64,000 nt of DNA from Fremontodendron californicum (taxonomy: Eukaryota > Streptophyta > Magnoliopsida > Malvales > Malvaceae). Of the stretch, positions 9,661-21,229 are shown in pieces. The notes under the pieces are model-generated. The model was not told where the DNA came from. It did no database searches and saw only the letters and a program-made list of their open reading frames with translations. Every line of letters begins with the position of its first letter. Position 1 is the first letter of the stretch. The DNA is taken from assembly GCA_030761205.1 (NCBI GenBank), contig JAULJL010000002.1:21121010-21185009 (forward strand), written 5' to 3'. Made by a program: the position numbers and the translations under genes.

Positions 9661-12600
9661 AATTGGTAATTGCGGAAAATATTAAAGAAGAAGGAATTGC
9701 TAGGATTTTTTCTTCCCTTGGTCAGCCAACATAGAGGAGAAGAGGGAAGCTTGAACAATTGAATTCCCTAGTCACTATCAAGCCACATGCTATCACTAAC
9801 ACCTTGCAAATGGTCGCCCCTTCATCCAATGGCTTAGGTGCCTTGTAGGAAAGTTGAATGCAGCATTTAATGGCCACGTTTAAATGCCAAAATGACATTT
9901 TTATTTTTCATAAAAGAACCCTCATCTAATGGCCAAGAATGGAAGAGAAAAGATAAGCACAATTCATCCAAGGGTGAGCATCATTCGGTTGAGCAAGGGA
10001 GTGCATGGGATCATCTCTTTTCATCCAATGGCTTAGGCCATCTACAAGGGCTGAGTAAACATGTTGAGGGCTGGATTTAATCTACAAGATTTCATTTTTA
10101 TGTTGGCCTCATCCAATGACAAAGAATGGAAGAGCACAACTCATCCAAGGGTAGGCACTCAAGAGGGGCAAGCAAGGGAATGCATAGGATTGGTCCTCTT
10201 TTGCATCTAATGGCTAAGGTTACAACAAGGGCTGTGTACACATCTTAAGGGATGCTATCAATTGGCAAGATGAAATTTTTATGTTGTCATCAAAATATCT
10301 AAATCTAAAGGCCAAGATTGGAGGAGAAAAAGTGCAATTCCCATCCAAGGGCTAGGGGGCATTCGGCCAAGGCTAAAGGGAGGAGAATGTTTTCATTTTT
10401 TAGAGGTTTTTGGCTGTAAAACAATAGCTAATTTGGCAAGAAAATTTTTTTTGAAAGAAAGAAAAAAAAAGGTTTTCAATAGAGAGCTTGAAGGTAGTTA
10501 TCTCTACCAAGCTCTAGCCTAGCTTTCTTCTTCATTTTCATGGATTTTCTTGATTTTTCTATCATGTTTTCCTACAAAATTTTTCATATAAATAAAGTTT
10601 TTTAATGTTTACTTATGTTTTCATCTCTTCTTCTTCTTTAAAATGGTGGAAATTGTTTTTTCTTATGGTTTCATGCCATGGCCGAATGGCACATTATTTT
10701 TGCCTTGTTTTTTTTTTCCTTTTTTTCTTCCTTGCATGTTGTTGTGAAAAATGATTTTTACTTGTTTTTTTAGAGTATTATAAGGTTATGATTTTTACAA
10801 AATATGAAGCAAAAAGGTTTAAATGGCTACATGATCTTGGCTAGACCAAGTGACCATGGTTATGAGAGAGGCTATGCCCAGTTTTACCTACCATGAAGCT
10901 CACGTTATTTTCTGTTTTACATGGTTTATTTTCTGTTTTATTGAGATGGAAAGGCTTCATGATCTTGGCAAGACCAAGTGATTATGGTTTGTTGAGAGGC
11001 TATGCCCATTTGATACCAACCATGGAGCTTAACTTTCCTTGTTCTACTTACTTGTTTTGCTTGTAATTCCTGCATGTCTATGTTAAATCTTGTTTATATA
11101 TTTTCTTTACATTATTTTCTATGCTATATTTACTTATATTTCATTTTCATGCTTGATATTGCATCCTTGCATAATCGGCCATTGTTGTTCATATATTCAT
11201 GTTGTGCATTTTTTTTTCATGTACCATGCCTTACATGTTTGCATTCTCATAGCTTTGTTTCATGACCATTCGGCCATTCCATTTTGTATGCCTTGCATGT
11301 GTATTTTTCTTTTGCTTCTTAACTTGTTTGCATCTCCATGTCATGAACTTGCATATTTTGATTTTAGTATGCCATGTGCTTATGAAAATGCTATGATAAA
11401 AATGCCATCATATGGATCCATGACCATTCGGCAATACCATGTTTGTTTGCCTTGCATGTGCATTTTCCTTCTGTTTCTTAACTTGTTTGCATTTCCATGC
11501 CATGAGCTTGTGCATTTTGATTTTGGTATGTTATATGCTATTGCAAATGTCATGACATTATGCATTTTAATATGATTTGTCATGTACTTATGTCATTTAC
11601 TAAATAGGATTGTATTAGAGTCTCATGTGATTATTTGGCATCTTCATGCATCCCTTGCCTTGTCATGCATTTGCATTTTGTTTAGGTAAAATGCTTTTCT
11701 TTATCATATCTTGAAATTGTTTTTTAGTTGCTGTTTGTTCCAGCATTGACATTAGTTTCATGAGTCATTGTATGTTCATAGTATTGCTATGCATGTTCAT
11801 TACATTTTAGGTCTAGGCCATAATAGTATTGCCATGCATATTGAGTCTTAAATCACATTGGTATTGTTATGCATTAATATGCTATTTAGGTCTTAGGTCA
11901 CATTCATTTTCATGCATATTCATAACATATTAGGTCCTAGTCACATTTACATTAGCAAGCATTGCATGCATATAGAGTTAGGATAGCATTTCTTGCCATG
12001 CAAATTCATGCTAGGCATTTAGGTTGCCATGAATCGTCATGCATTTCATTTACCATTTACACCTTTAGACCATGCATTTCATATATTTCATTTTCTGTAT
12101 GTTCATGCATTCCATGTCATTGCCACTTGATTTGTGACATAGGCCAATTAATGGCTTAAAGTCAGGCTCCCTTGAGTATACTTGTGGAAAATTAAGGAAT
12201 TGTCAAATTGATTATTCTACCTTTGTGATATTTTTTTTACTTAGCCAATTTTGTCCAAGGTTTTTAAAATTTTTAGCTACTGTACTTAGGTCTTTAGGAT
12301 GATTTCCAACAATTTCCACTTTTGTTTTTGAATGAATTTATCAAAGGCAAAACATGCGTTTTGACAAACAGTTTTTTTTCACCCAGTACTCGAACATCTC
12401 CAATTTTTCTGGGAATGCATCTTTAATCATAAAATTAAGAAAAAATTTTCCATGTAGATTTGCATGTTCTGAGTCTCTAGTATCTTTTTTTAGAATTTTT
12501 AAAAATAGGCTAAAAAATGGTGTGGAAAAACCGGACAGTAGAGGCAGATTTGAAATCAATAGAGGAATAAGGGTTGAATTTGGCTAAGGCATTTAGTGGG

Positions 12601-13748
12601 GGTTGGGTAGAAGTTTTATCTACTGTCTTAGGGTAGTTTCTAAGCCTTTTTTAACTTTAAAAATGATTTTATAAATCTCGGGTTAAGGGTAGTTCAGTCC
12701 GGGATTTTAAACTTAAGGAATTAGAGCCATTTTAAAAGGGTTTGGTAAGGGTTTTAATTTTTTATTCAAGTGTCCCTTCTAAATTATTTTCAAACAATCA
12801 CAAAGTTTTGTTTTTTTTAGAAAATATAATTTGATATATTTTCCTAAGGTAGCCGGATATCTTTTTAGATTTACGGATTTCTTTAATTAAAGGAAAAAAT
12901 ACATTTTCATGCATTGCATTTTCCATGTTCATGCATTTTATTTATATGTGTGATTTTTGCTATGATATTTTTCATGATATTATTATTATTTTAATTCACA
13001 TTTTATGATTTTATATTTTTTGCCATATGATTTTGAATGTTTCATGATATTCTATGTTTTTTATTTAGTTATTTTTGTTATATTGTTTAGCATATACTAT
13101 GTCCATGCATTATTATTTTATTTTCATGCATATTATATATTAGCATTATTATAATTCCATGTCATTTCTTGTCATTTAGATCATATTCCATGTCATCTAG
13201 GTTTAATTATTTAGAATATGCCATGTCATTTAAAATATGCCATATCATTTAGAGTTGCCATGTCATTTAAATCATTTTATCTCATTTAGAATATGCGAGG
13301 ATACTTAGGATTTTTTTTTTTACCTAGAATATACTATGTCATTTGAATTATGTCATATCATTTAGGTTGCATTATATTATCTAGATTTGCCATGTCATTT
13401 TATTCATGTCATACATGTTCATGTTCTTAAATGTTTTGAAAAAGATAATGATTTTCAATAAAAATAAAGATATTCCCGAGTTAAAATAATTAATGAGTTC
13501 TCTACCGGGTTTGCTGGAGGGAATATCATCAATTATCATTAATAAAGGAATATCTTTCTTTCAAAAAACAAGAATGATTCGGAAAGTTTTCCAAATGAAT
13601 AAAAATTTCTATATTTTGCCGATTTTATCACGGAATATAGGAAAATTTTGAATTAATAAGTTCCGGATCATTTTCAATTAAAAATGGAATTATTTTTCTT
13701 AAAATTGGGAATTAACTTGAAATACTAAATTAAAAACCAAATTTTTTT

Positions 13749-13776
13749 CCGAGACTTGAGATAACACACGATTAAT
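13749..13776 (+). promoter_or_regulatory. Left arm of LTR-leader inverted repeat (C)
   Basis: ccgagacttgagataacaca plus cgattaat is the reverse complement of 14164-14190, with 27 of 28 positions pairing and one base bulged. Weaker complementarity extends the arm back to about 13700. See the matching arm for the pairing partner. Confidence 0.75.
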
Positions 13777-14122
13777 AAGGTACCGATTTATACGGGCGTT
13801 GTGGGGGTGCTAATCCTTCCCCGCACGTAACCGACTCCCGAACCCGCTTCTTTGATTTCTTTGGTTTATAACGCAGACTTGAAATTGGTTTTAAAAAATG
13901 ATATAATTAATTTTAAAATGTTTTATAAAACCGGTTTTCATAGGTGGCCGATCACACCTAGCTAAAAAAGATTGGTGGTGACTCCATGTCTTTTTTACGA
14001 GACCGTTTTCATACCTTCGACCTTTTATTATTTCTAGAGGAATTAAGTCATCTTTTTCTCCGCTTCTGTTTCCCCCTCACTCGAACGGGTACCCCGCGAT
14101 TTGGGATCACGTATCGACAGCT

Positions 14123-14140
14123 TGGCGACTCCACTGGGGA
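14123..14140 (+). other. Primer-binding site, tRNA-Arg type (C)
   Basis: TGGCGACTCCACTGGGGA lies 3 bp after the LTR end. It is complementary to the 3' end (including CCA) of a plant tRNA-Arg as I remember that sequence, the primer reported for Ogre elements. The same 18 bases at the same spacing occur in element D (42533-42550). Confidence 0.85.
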
Positions 14141-14163
14141 CATTTCAGAGAGTCAGGCCTAGA

Positions 14164-14191
14164 ATTAATCGTGTGTTATCTAAGTCTCGGT
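14164..14191 (+). promoter_or_regulatory. Right arm of LTR-leader inverted repeat (C)
   Basis: attaatcgtgtgttatctaa then gtctcggt is the reverse complement of the LTR segment 13749-13776. Complementarity continues weakly to about 14226. The arms enclose the last ~340 bp of the LTR and the primer site. If both arms are in the genomic RNA they could form a long stem. Confidence 0.75.
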
Positions 14192-15048
14192 TTTGTTGGT
14201 TTAATTGGTATTTAATTTTAATACCCATATTTTTAACAATAAAGAGAATTTTGAAAATAATAAAATATTTTAAATTTGTCCATCTTCATATGCATGCATA
14301 TTATTATTTGTTCTCTGGTTATTTTGTTGCGTATACTTATATGTTTTCTTGACTGATGCTTTACATTGTTTGATTTTAGTGGGGTATTTAGAATAAGGGG
14401 TGTAGAATAGGTGGTGACAGGTTTGTTTTGTTCCTTCGCACACACTATGTCTGCATTTGCATAACATGAATCCTCTACCCGGGTTCCGTCCTTTTAAGTG
14501 GGAGTAAAGTAACTATGCCTTCATGATGATCCTCCGTATGGGCTAGTGAAACACTTTCGGAGTATAAAGTACCTAATGCCTTCTTGATATTCCTTCATAC
14601 GGGCATAGGAAAATATACTCTAATGAATTGAACCCGCTTTTATCGGGTTGCCTTACTAGCCTTCACAGGCGACAGTGAGGAACAATTCGAGGCCTTAGAA
14701 CCGATTCACCTTCATATAGTGAACCTAGGCGAAGCAATGCCGGATTTCTGTTAGATACCCGAAGTTTAAGAACACATGAAGGAACATTTCCAACCTTTTA
14801 CCATCTTTCTATATGTTAGATTTTACAAATTGGGTGATGATGAACGAACATCATGTCGCTCGTAATAAATTTATTATTTTGTCCCAAAGGCGTCATAATA
14901 CCGAAACTCTGTTTAAAATTTTAGGACATTTTTTAAAGCATGTTGTTATTTATGTTATATTTGTGAATCCATTTCTTTACTAATCCATTTCTTTATGTTT
15001 TCTTTTCTTTGACATGCATCATAGACATCATCAACCCAAAGGACTTTC
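14192..15048 (+). other. Leader of element C
   Basis: Non-coding. At 14499-14620 it has two diverged copies of a ~65-bp phrase (gtaaagtaactatgcc... cctccgtatgggctagtg then aaagtacctaatgcc... tcatacgggcatagg). The same duplicated phrase occurs in the leader of D at 42905-43040. It is a candidate packaging or structural signal. No gene is supported here. Confidence 0.6.
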
Positions 15049-16660
15049 ATGGAGTGTTAGGTTATTTCAGTGATAGAAGATCATGTAGTAGTCAGGGCAC
15101 GATCGAAAAAAGATCAAAGGGAGGATGGTGATTGCCTGAAGAAAGATTATGTGTTAGTATTGCCGGAAAGGGTCAAAGTGGATTCTAGACATAATAATCT
15201 CTGAGGGTTAGCCGACATTTGGAATCAGTGGAACGTATCAGAGAAAGAAGCCTTCACTCAGAAATATTGAGATATTGCACTCTTAATTCTGATTCGGGTC
15301 AATAGTGGACTGATTCAGGCTATGGTACAGTTTTGGAATCCTGCTTATAGATGTTTCATTTTTAACAAAGAGGATATGACACCACTGATTGAAGAATATT
15401 CAGCACTGCTACGTATTGAATGTCCTAATCCTGATCGGGTATATTTGAAGGAAGTGAAACCTTCAAGTTTTAAGAAGAAAGTGGCTAGGATCATAGGAAT
15501 GGATACAACATGGGTTGAGAGTCATGTGGACACAAAGCAGAAAAATAGATGCATTCCGTGGGAAACTCTCCGACAGTTGATATTGGGTTGTTCCGTCAAA
15601 GAAAAAGCCAGGGACATCTTCGCTCTAGCCATCTACGGATTAATCATATTCCCGAAGATATTGGGTCATATAGATATAGCCGTGTTTGATTTCTTTGAAA
15701 AGTTGGAACAGAAGATCAACCCATCCGGCCATCATAGCTGAAACTATCCGATCTTTGAGTTTTTGTAAAAGGGCAAGACAAGGGAGAATCAAGGGGTGTG
15801 TACAACTCCTTTATATTTGGATTCAAAGTCACTTTTGGAAGATAGAAAAGGTTTCCTTCAAACCATACATGAAGTCTTTAGTTTCGATAAGGGAATTCCT
15901 TCAAAATGATTGGCCTGAAGACGGGATGAAGAGAAGTGGGTCAACATGTTCCAGAATCTAAAAGGGGAGATGGTGACTTGGAGAGCTCCATGGATGGTCC
16001 CTATGCCGATTATGTACAAATGTGGGGACAACTCGGGAGTTCCACTACTCAGAATTTGGGGGTCTGTAAGTTATGTGCCTTTGTTGGTGCAAAGACAGGT
16101 TGAGTCTCGGCAATTCACACGCGTGACTCGTATTCTAGGATCATCAGAGTTCACTTATGGGGAAGACGGATATTCTAAAAGGTGCGGGCAGTGATTGAAG
16201 CATGGAAGAAAACTCACCGGATAAAAGTGGCCAGATATGTCGACATCGTCACACCTGATTACCTGGTATCGAAGGAATTAAGGGTTAATGATAGGCTACT
16301 GACATCAGATGGGGAAGAGGTCCAATTCATGAATCCACCACCGAGGGAAATGCCATCAGAGTTAGAAATCGCAAGGGCGGAATTTGAAAAAGAAAAGTTC
16401 CAGATGAGTAAGGAGATTGCCCGACTGCAAGAAGAGTTTGAGGACATCAAAAATAGGGAATCAACTCTGGAAAGAGAAAAGGAAAGGATCAAGAGAGAAA
16501 GGGACACCGCTAAGGGCGATCTTCGATAATTACATTTGGAGAACAAGAGGTACCGCTTCGAGCTTAGATTTGAGGGGACTCTCAAGACTTCCGGGGAGTG
16601 GGAACATGAAGTCAAAAACCTCAAGAAGGAGAATAACTAATAGAAAAAGAAAGTGAAGCA
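15049..16660 (+). pseudogene. Ogre-type ORF1 (protein of unknown function upstream of gag), broken
   Basis: A coding relic in several frames. The clearest block (15322-15741) contains VQFWNPAYRCFIFN, then MTPLIEEYSALLRI and a downstream phrase ALAIYGLIIFPK. This pattern is typical of a plant-specific domain of unknown function seen in the extra ORF1 of Ogre elements and in plant-mobile-domain-like proteins. The middle (15686-16194) continues in shifted frames, with WRAPWMV and VTRILG. The C-terminal part (16182-16529) holds YLVSKELRVNDRLL and then a long Glu/Lys-rich predicted coiled coil (about residues 65-115 of that segment). The most upstream frame-compatible ATG is at 15049, but a stop follows within four codons, so the true start is uncertain. 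At least four frameshifts or stops make it non-functional. Its role in the element is unknown. Confidence 0.7.
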
Positions 16661-17332
16661 TGAGGAAGCCCAAGCCAATCAAATGGAGAAGCAAGTTAAA
16701 GAAATCTTACACGGTGATACTTCTACTGACGTGTCAAGGGGCTGTGAACAAGTAGGGGTCAGATTGAAGAGCAGGGCAATCAAAAGGAGACTTTGAAAGA
16801 AAGTCCAAGATCTGAGGAAGTCACTATAGGACTAATTTTGTAATAGCACTTTGAAAGGCGAATTACGGACTTATCTTAGGTAGTGATCCTTTTATTCTAT
16901 CTGTGATGTATTTAGTTTCAGGAAATCAATGAAAAACCGTTCGATTAAAATTATCCCGGGGCCAATACATTCAAATGCATTCACATTTTATATATTTTGT
17001 TTATTCATTTGTACATTTACTCATATTTATAATCATTCATTATTGAAATTCGTTTATGTTCATACACATAACAACTCATTTATTCCTTTTACTTGTTCAT
17101 TCATTCATATTCATACACTTAAACACTTATTTGTTCATTTCACTTGTTCATTCATTCATCTTTCGTATTCATATACGTGGTCATGTACATATCCATTTTA
17201 TTTGATTCATTCATTCACATTTAGTCATAAATTCATTCATTCATTTTTTATAAAACATAAAAAAGATGTGTCAATAATTTCTAACTCATGGTTTTCAAAA
17301 CTAAAGGTACAATTGGTCGCACTCAGAAAGAA
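16661..17332 (+). other. ORF1-gag spacer with cattcatt-rich tract (C)
   Basis: No gene is supported. At about 16965-17245 the sequence is made of imperfect cattcattcat / tcatattcat units. A comparable tract lies upstream of gag in A (59520-59650) and a looser one in D (43740-44000), so it is a feature of the family and not a chance microsatellite. Confidence 0.6.
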
Positions 17333-19650
17333 ATGGATTTTCGACACCCTTACAATACTCGATCTCAAGCCAGAGCTATGGAAAACGATCAACTTGCTAG
17401 AATTGAAAGAATGGAAAGAACTCAGAGGGAACTGCAGGAACAATTAGCTAAATCTTAGGAGGAGTCTCGAGAACAGATGACTAAGCTCAAGGAAATTATG
17501 AGTGCCATGATGAAGCAAAAAGGGCCGGGAGAGAACTCGATCACTGGGAAAAGAGTGGTACTTGAAAAGGATCAACCTGAAAACATACAGCAAAAGGGCC
17601 AAGAGGTGCCAATTGGGGCAGCCTCCTATGTTTACATCCAGCCAGTTGCAGACACACATAACTATTTTCCCAGAAAGGGTAATGTGGGAGCTGACCTAAA
17701 TGATGTTAACATTCCAAACTTTGAGGAACTAGCTGAAAAGGAAAAGGAAAAAATGACAGAGCTGAAGAGGGTCAAAATGGCAGAATCACAGAAAAACAAC
17801 TGCTGGAGGAGAGGCTGAGGGCTGTTGAAGGGGCAGAGTTATTTGGTAGACTGGATGCCAAAGAGATGAGCTTAGTACATGATCTAGTAATTCCCCAAAG
17901 TTCAAAGTACCAGACTTTGAAAAGTATAATGGGACTACCAACCCATCAGCACATCTGACCATGTACTATAGAAGGATGACGGGGCATGATGATAATGAGA
18001 AACTGCTTATCCATTGTTTCCAAGATAGCTTGATAGGGTCAGCAACCCGATGGTACAATCAGCTGAGTCGTACCAAGATTCGTTCATGGACAGATTTAGC
18101 TAGGGCTTTCATGGAATATTATAAGCATGTGTCTGACATGGTACCTAATAGGCTGTCACTACAGAATATGGAAAAGAGGTCCAATGAGAGCTTCAAATAA
18201 TACTCGCAAAGGTGGAGGGATCTGGCCACACAAGTGCAACCCCTTTTAACTAGCAAAGAAACCACAATGCTTTTCATCAACACCTTAAAAGCACCCTATT
18301 ATGATAAATTGGTGGGGCGTGCCACCAAGGACTTTGTAGACATGGTAATATCTGGGGAAATGATAGAGTCAGCCATTAAGAATGGGAAAATGGAAGGGGG
18401 TGAGCCTTCTATTCCGAAAAGGTGTTCCCTTCCAGGAAGAAAGAAGAGACCCATACAGTTAGTATCAACCAATACCATATGTACCTCCCACACCACATAC
18501 ACCACCAAGGCCCTATACTCCTACCACATCTTATCCACCTCCTACACCCTACACGCCTTACCCAGGGTATAATCCTTATTACCCCAATGTGAACCACCTT
18601 ACCAAAAATCCCTTCCCTTACACCAATATACCACAACAGTCGTTTCCAACTGGCATATCCCCACAAATAAACCTTCCCCGAAACACTATCCCAAACACTT
18701 AGGGAGCCGAGCGAAATGACCAACGTTCACCAAGGAATTATCAAAAACCCCAATTTGATCCGATTCCTACCACCTATGGTGAGCTATATCCTAAACTATT
18801 GCAGGGTCAACTTGTTGCACTCGTATACCTCAAACCTCTGACACCTCCATATCCAAGGTGGTACAACGCAAACACTAATTGCACATACCACGCAAGAATT
18901 CAAGGACATTTGACTGAAGATTGTCTGGCCTTTAAAAAGAAAGTCCAAAGCCTGATCAATGCCGGAGTTGTGAAGTTTGGGGCAAAGAATGGGCCGAATG
19001 TAGTGAGAAACTCATTGCCAGATCATGCGGGGAATCGAGTAAATGCAGTATGGACAGGGGAAGACAGAAGGTTAAAAAGGGACGTCAGGGAAGTCAAGAC
19101 TCCAATGTTGACAGTATGGGTCGAGATGGTCAAGGCAAGAAAGGTGGGAGATGCGGACAATTTAAAAATAGTAGCAAAGAGGGTGCAGAATTGGTGCCCG
19201 TTCCATAAGCATGGAGGTCATGTCATACAGGACTGCGGGGACTTTCTGGCTAAAGTCCAAAAGATGATGGATAATGGGGAGGCCCAGTTTTACGAAGAGA
19301 CCGATGAGGAAATAGAGGTTATTGAGAAGGCAGCTGGCTACGGGATAGGAAAACCCTTGATCATTTATTATGATGAACCAGAGGAGAAAGTCATGCCAGT
19401 CATTGAGGAAAGTGCGCCTAATTTAATGATTGATCTGCCTGTTTCCTTTTCATACAAGGAAAACAAAGCTGCACCATGGAAATACGACTGCAGCATGGTT
19501 ATGCCTGGGTCTTCAAGTTAGCAAGATATCACGGGTGTAGGGCACTTAACACGAAGTGGGAGGTGTTATGCTCCTGAGGCTGCTGAACAGGGGTTAACAA
19601 GGAAAGATAGAGGAGCAGACAAAGGGAAGAAAACAGCTGAACCAATCCAT
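17333..19650 (+). pseudogene. gag: Gag of element C (broken)
   Basis: Encodes the capsid/nucleocapsid polyprotein that packages element RNA. The likely start is ATG 17333 (MDFRHPYNTRSQARAMEND), with a second in-frame ATG at the AMEND position that corresponds to the start used in D. An N-terminal coiled coil (IERMERTQRELQEQL) is followed by a retrotransposon-gag domain at about 17930-18410 (LIHCFQDSL, ATRWYNQL, RSWTDLARAF, LSLQNMEK, INTLKAPYYDKL), a Pro/Tyr-rich linker (about 18440-18720), and two Cys/His finger-like motifs: CTYH...GHLTEDC near 18876 and CPFH...GHVIQDC near 19195. Stops at 17457-17459 and 18198-18200 and frameshifts near 17815 and 18440 inactivate it. The two fingers contrast with the single one in D. 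Confidence 0.85.
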
Positions 19651-20333
19651 ATTGAGATGGATTTGTCAAAAGAAACAAAAAGGGGATCAGACTCGGTAAA
19701 CAGAATGAAAGAGCCGGTAAGTGAGAAAGAAGCTTGCGAGTTCTTAAAATTCATAAAACACAGTGAGTATAGCGTGGTTGAGAAACTACAACATCAACCA
19801 GCTAGAATTTCAATCTTATCTTTGCTTTTGAACTCAGAGCCACACAAAAATGCCCTGTTGAGAGCGTGGAATCAGGCATATGTGGCTAACAACATATCGG
19901 TAGAAAAATTGGACAGGTTGGTGGGAAACATCGCTGCAGACGACCATATATATTTCAGTTATGAGGAGATACCACCCAATGGTATTGGGTCACCAAAGGC
20001 TCTCCACATAAGAACCACTTGTAAGAGGCAAATATTACCAAGGGTCCTTTTGGATAATGTTTCTTCATTAAATGTGATGCCTTTGGCGACCCTGTCCAAA
20101 TTGCCAGTGGATATTTCTTATATGCTGCAAACTGCGCGGTGGTCAGAGCCTTTGATGGTACCAAGAGAGATGTAATGGGAACTATTGAGGTTCCTCTGGA
20201 GATAGGCACATGTACCTATACAGTGAACTTTTAGGTCATTGATATTAATCCATCCTATAATTGCCTGCTGGGAAGGCCGTGGATACATTCAGCAGGGGCT
20301 GTACCTTCATCTCTCTGACAAAAGCTGAAATTT
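19651..20333 (+). pseudogene. pro: Protease domain of element C (broken)
   Basis: A retropepsin-type domain following gag. The active-site region reads LLDNVSSLNVMP with its Asp at 20054. The Gly expected between Asn and Ser in Tat proteases is Val here. A downstream phrase LLGRPWIHSAGA occurs in a shifted frame at about 20265-20300. The upstream segment EKEACEFLKFIKHSEYSVVE (19719-19778) is the conserved gag-protease linker, also seen in A. A frameshift near 20130 and a stop near 20232 break the frame. The protease would mature gag-pol. Confidence 0.82.
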
Positions 20334-21003
20334 GTGATAGAGGGGCGTTTGGTCACTTTATCAGGAGAAGACGATGTGATAGCCTCTACATCTACTGAAT
20401 CTCCTTATGTTCAACCCAATGAAGATGCGTTAGAATGTTCCTTTCGGTCTTTGGAATTCGTAAATACAGTTTTTGTCGCTGAAGGACGAAGAATTCCAAA
20501 ACCGAGGCTATCCAAGAACACAAGGCTGGGGGTAAGAACTACGGTGGGAAAAGGCTGCAAGGATGGAAAAAGTCTCGAAAAATATCTTCAGGGGATGGCC
20601 CGAGCAATGGAAGTAATAGGAAAGAAAGATCGGTTTGGCCTTGGGTATCTTCCGAAGGCCCATGAGAAAAGGAAACAAGTTGAAAGGAACCGACAAAGGA
20701 GGATGGCCAATCTTGCGGGTATGGATATTGAATGAGAGCCTATGACATTCCCACCTATCCCTCAAAGCTTCCGCTCAGCCGGTTCTCTGTTCGCAGAAAA
20801 GAATTTTGATGATGTGCTCGTAATGATAGAGCAAGCCTTCGAGAGATTCCAGGTGAATAGGGATGAGTAGATGTATGATATGGAGATCTGCACGACTGGG
20901 GAAGTAAGAATTGAAAGCGAGAATGGTAATGGATGGTGCGACCTTGTCCACCGGGATATAGACTAACCAATTGGAGCGCAACCGAGCTACCTATAGTGTT
21001 TAG
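20334..21003 (+). pseudogene. Basic G-patch-like region after protease (C)
   Basis: Contains GKGCKDGKSLEKYLQGMARA, then GKKDRFGLGYLP and a basic tail KRKQVERNRQRR. This Gly/Lys/Arg-rich block sits between protease and RT in Tat elements and resembles a G-patch. The frame then continues as PPGYRLTNWSATELPIVFR to the candidate splice donor near 21003. Stops at 20733 and 20869 interrupt it. The role is uncertain, possibly nucleic-acid binding. Confidence 0.65.
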
Positions 21004-21229
21004 GTCTATTCCAACGTAATGCTTTTAAACAAATCTTAAATATCTTTGCCTGAAGATATTAAGAATTTCTTTTGTAATGGGCTTTTGTCTAAAACTTTTC
21101 ATCCAATAAATAACAAACATGATGCATTTCCTTCATATTGATGTGTCCATATCCTTTCATTTATGATATTTAGTTTGCTTCCATTGTATATATGTTTTCC
21201 TATATTGTTTCTTCCCCACCTATTTACAG
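21004..21229 (+). other. Candidate intron between protease and RT (C)
   Basis: AT-rich, 226 bp, with stops in all frames. It starts at GT after ...tttag and ends with a pyrimidine-rich ttgtttcttccccacctatt followed by acag. Upstream the protein phrase ends PIVFR; downstream it resumes CTDTEYEDLL. Ogre elements are known to carry a spliced intron here. The boundaries are predicted, not shown. In A the acceptor CAG has become CAA. Confidence 0.65.

Larger units (their letters stand above)
8311..14119 (+). repeat. 5' LTR of element C
   Basis: Begins tgtagacacctaatcttg and ends gtatcgaca, followed by a 3-bp spacer and the primer site. The partner LTR is 26991-32784. It contains the four-unit 158/159-bp array (9030-9660), an AT-rich middle with degenerate catgtcattt repeats, and the conserved box at 13749-13890. 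The antisense ORF at 8822-9325 is a by-product of the repeat array and not a gene. Confidence 0.92.

Noticed and set aside
11090..11575. 161-codon Cys/His/Phe-rich ORF in the 5' LTR of C (similar at 29659-30375)
   Set aside because: It comes from degenerate catgccttgcatgt repeats in the LTR, giving a membrane-like string of Phe, Leu and Cys. The equivalent in the other LTR is shifted and split. Not a gene.
14101..14352. 83-codon ORF across the LTR end and primer site of C
   Set aside because: It covers cis-acting sequence (primer site, leader), has no counterpart frame in D, and has no domain.
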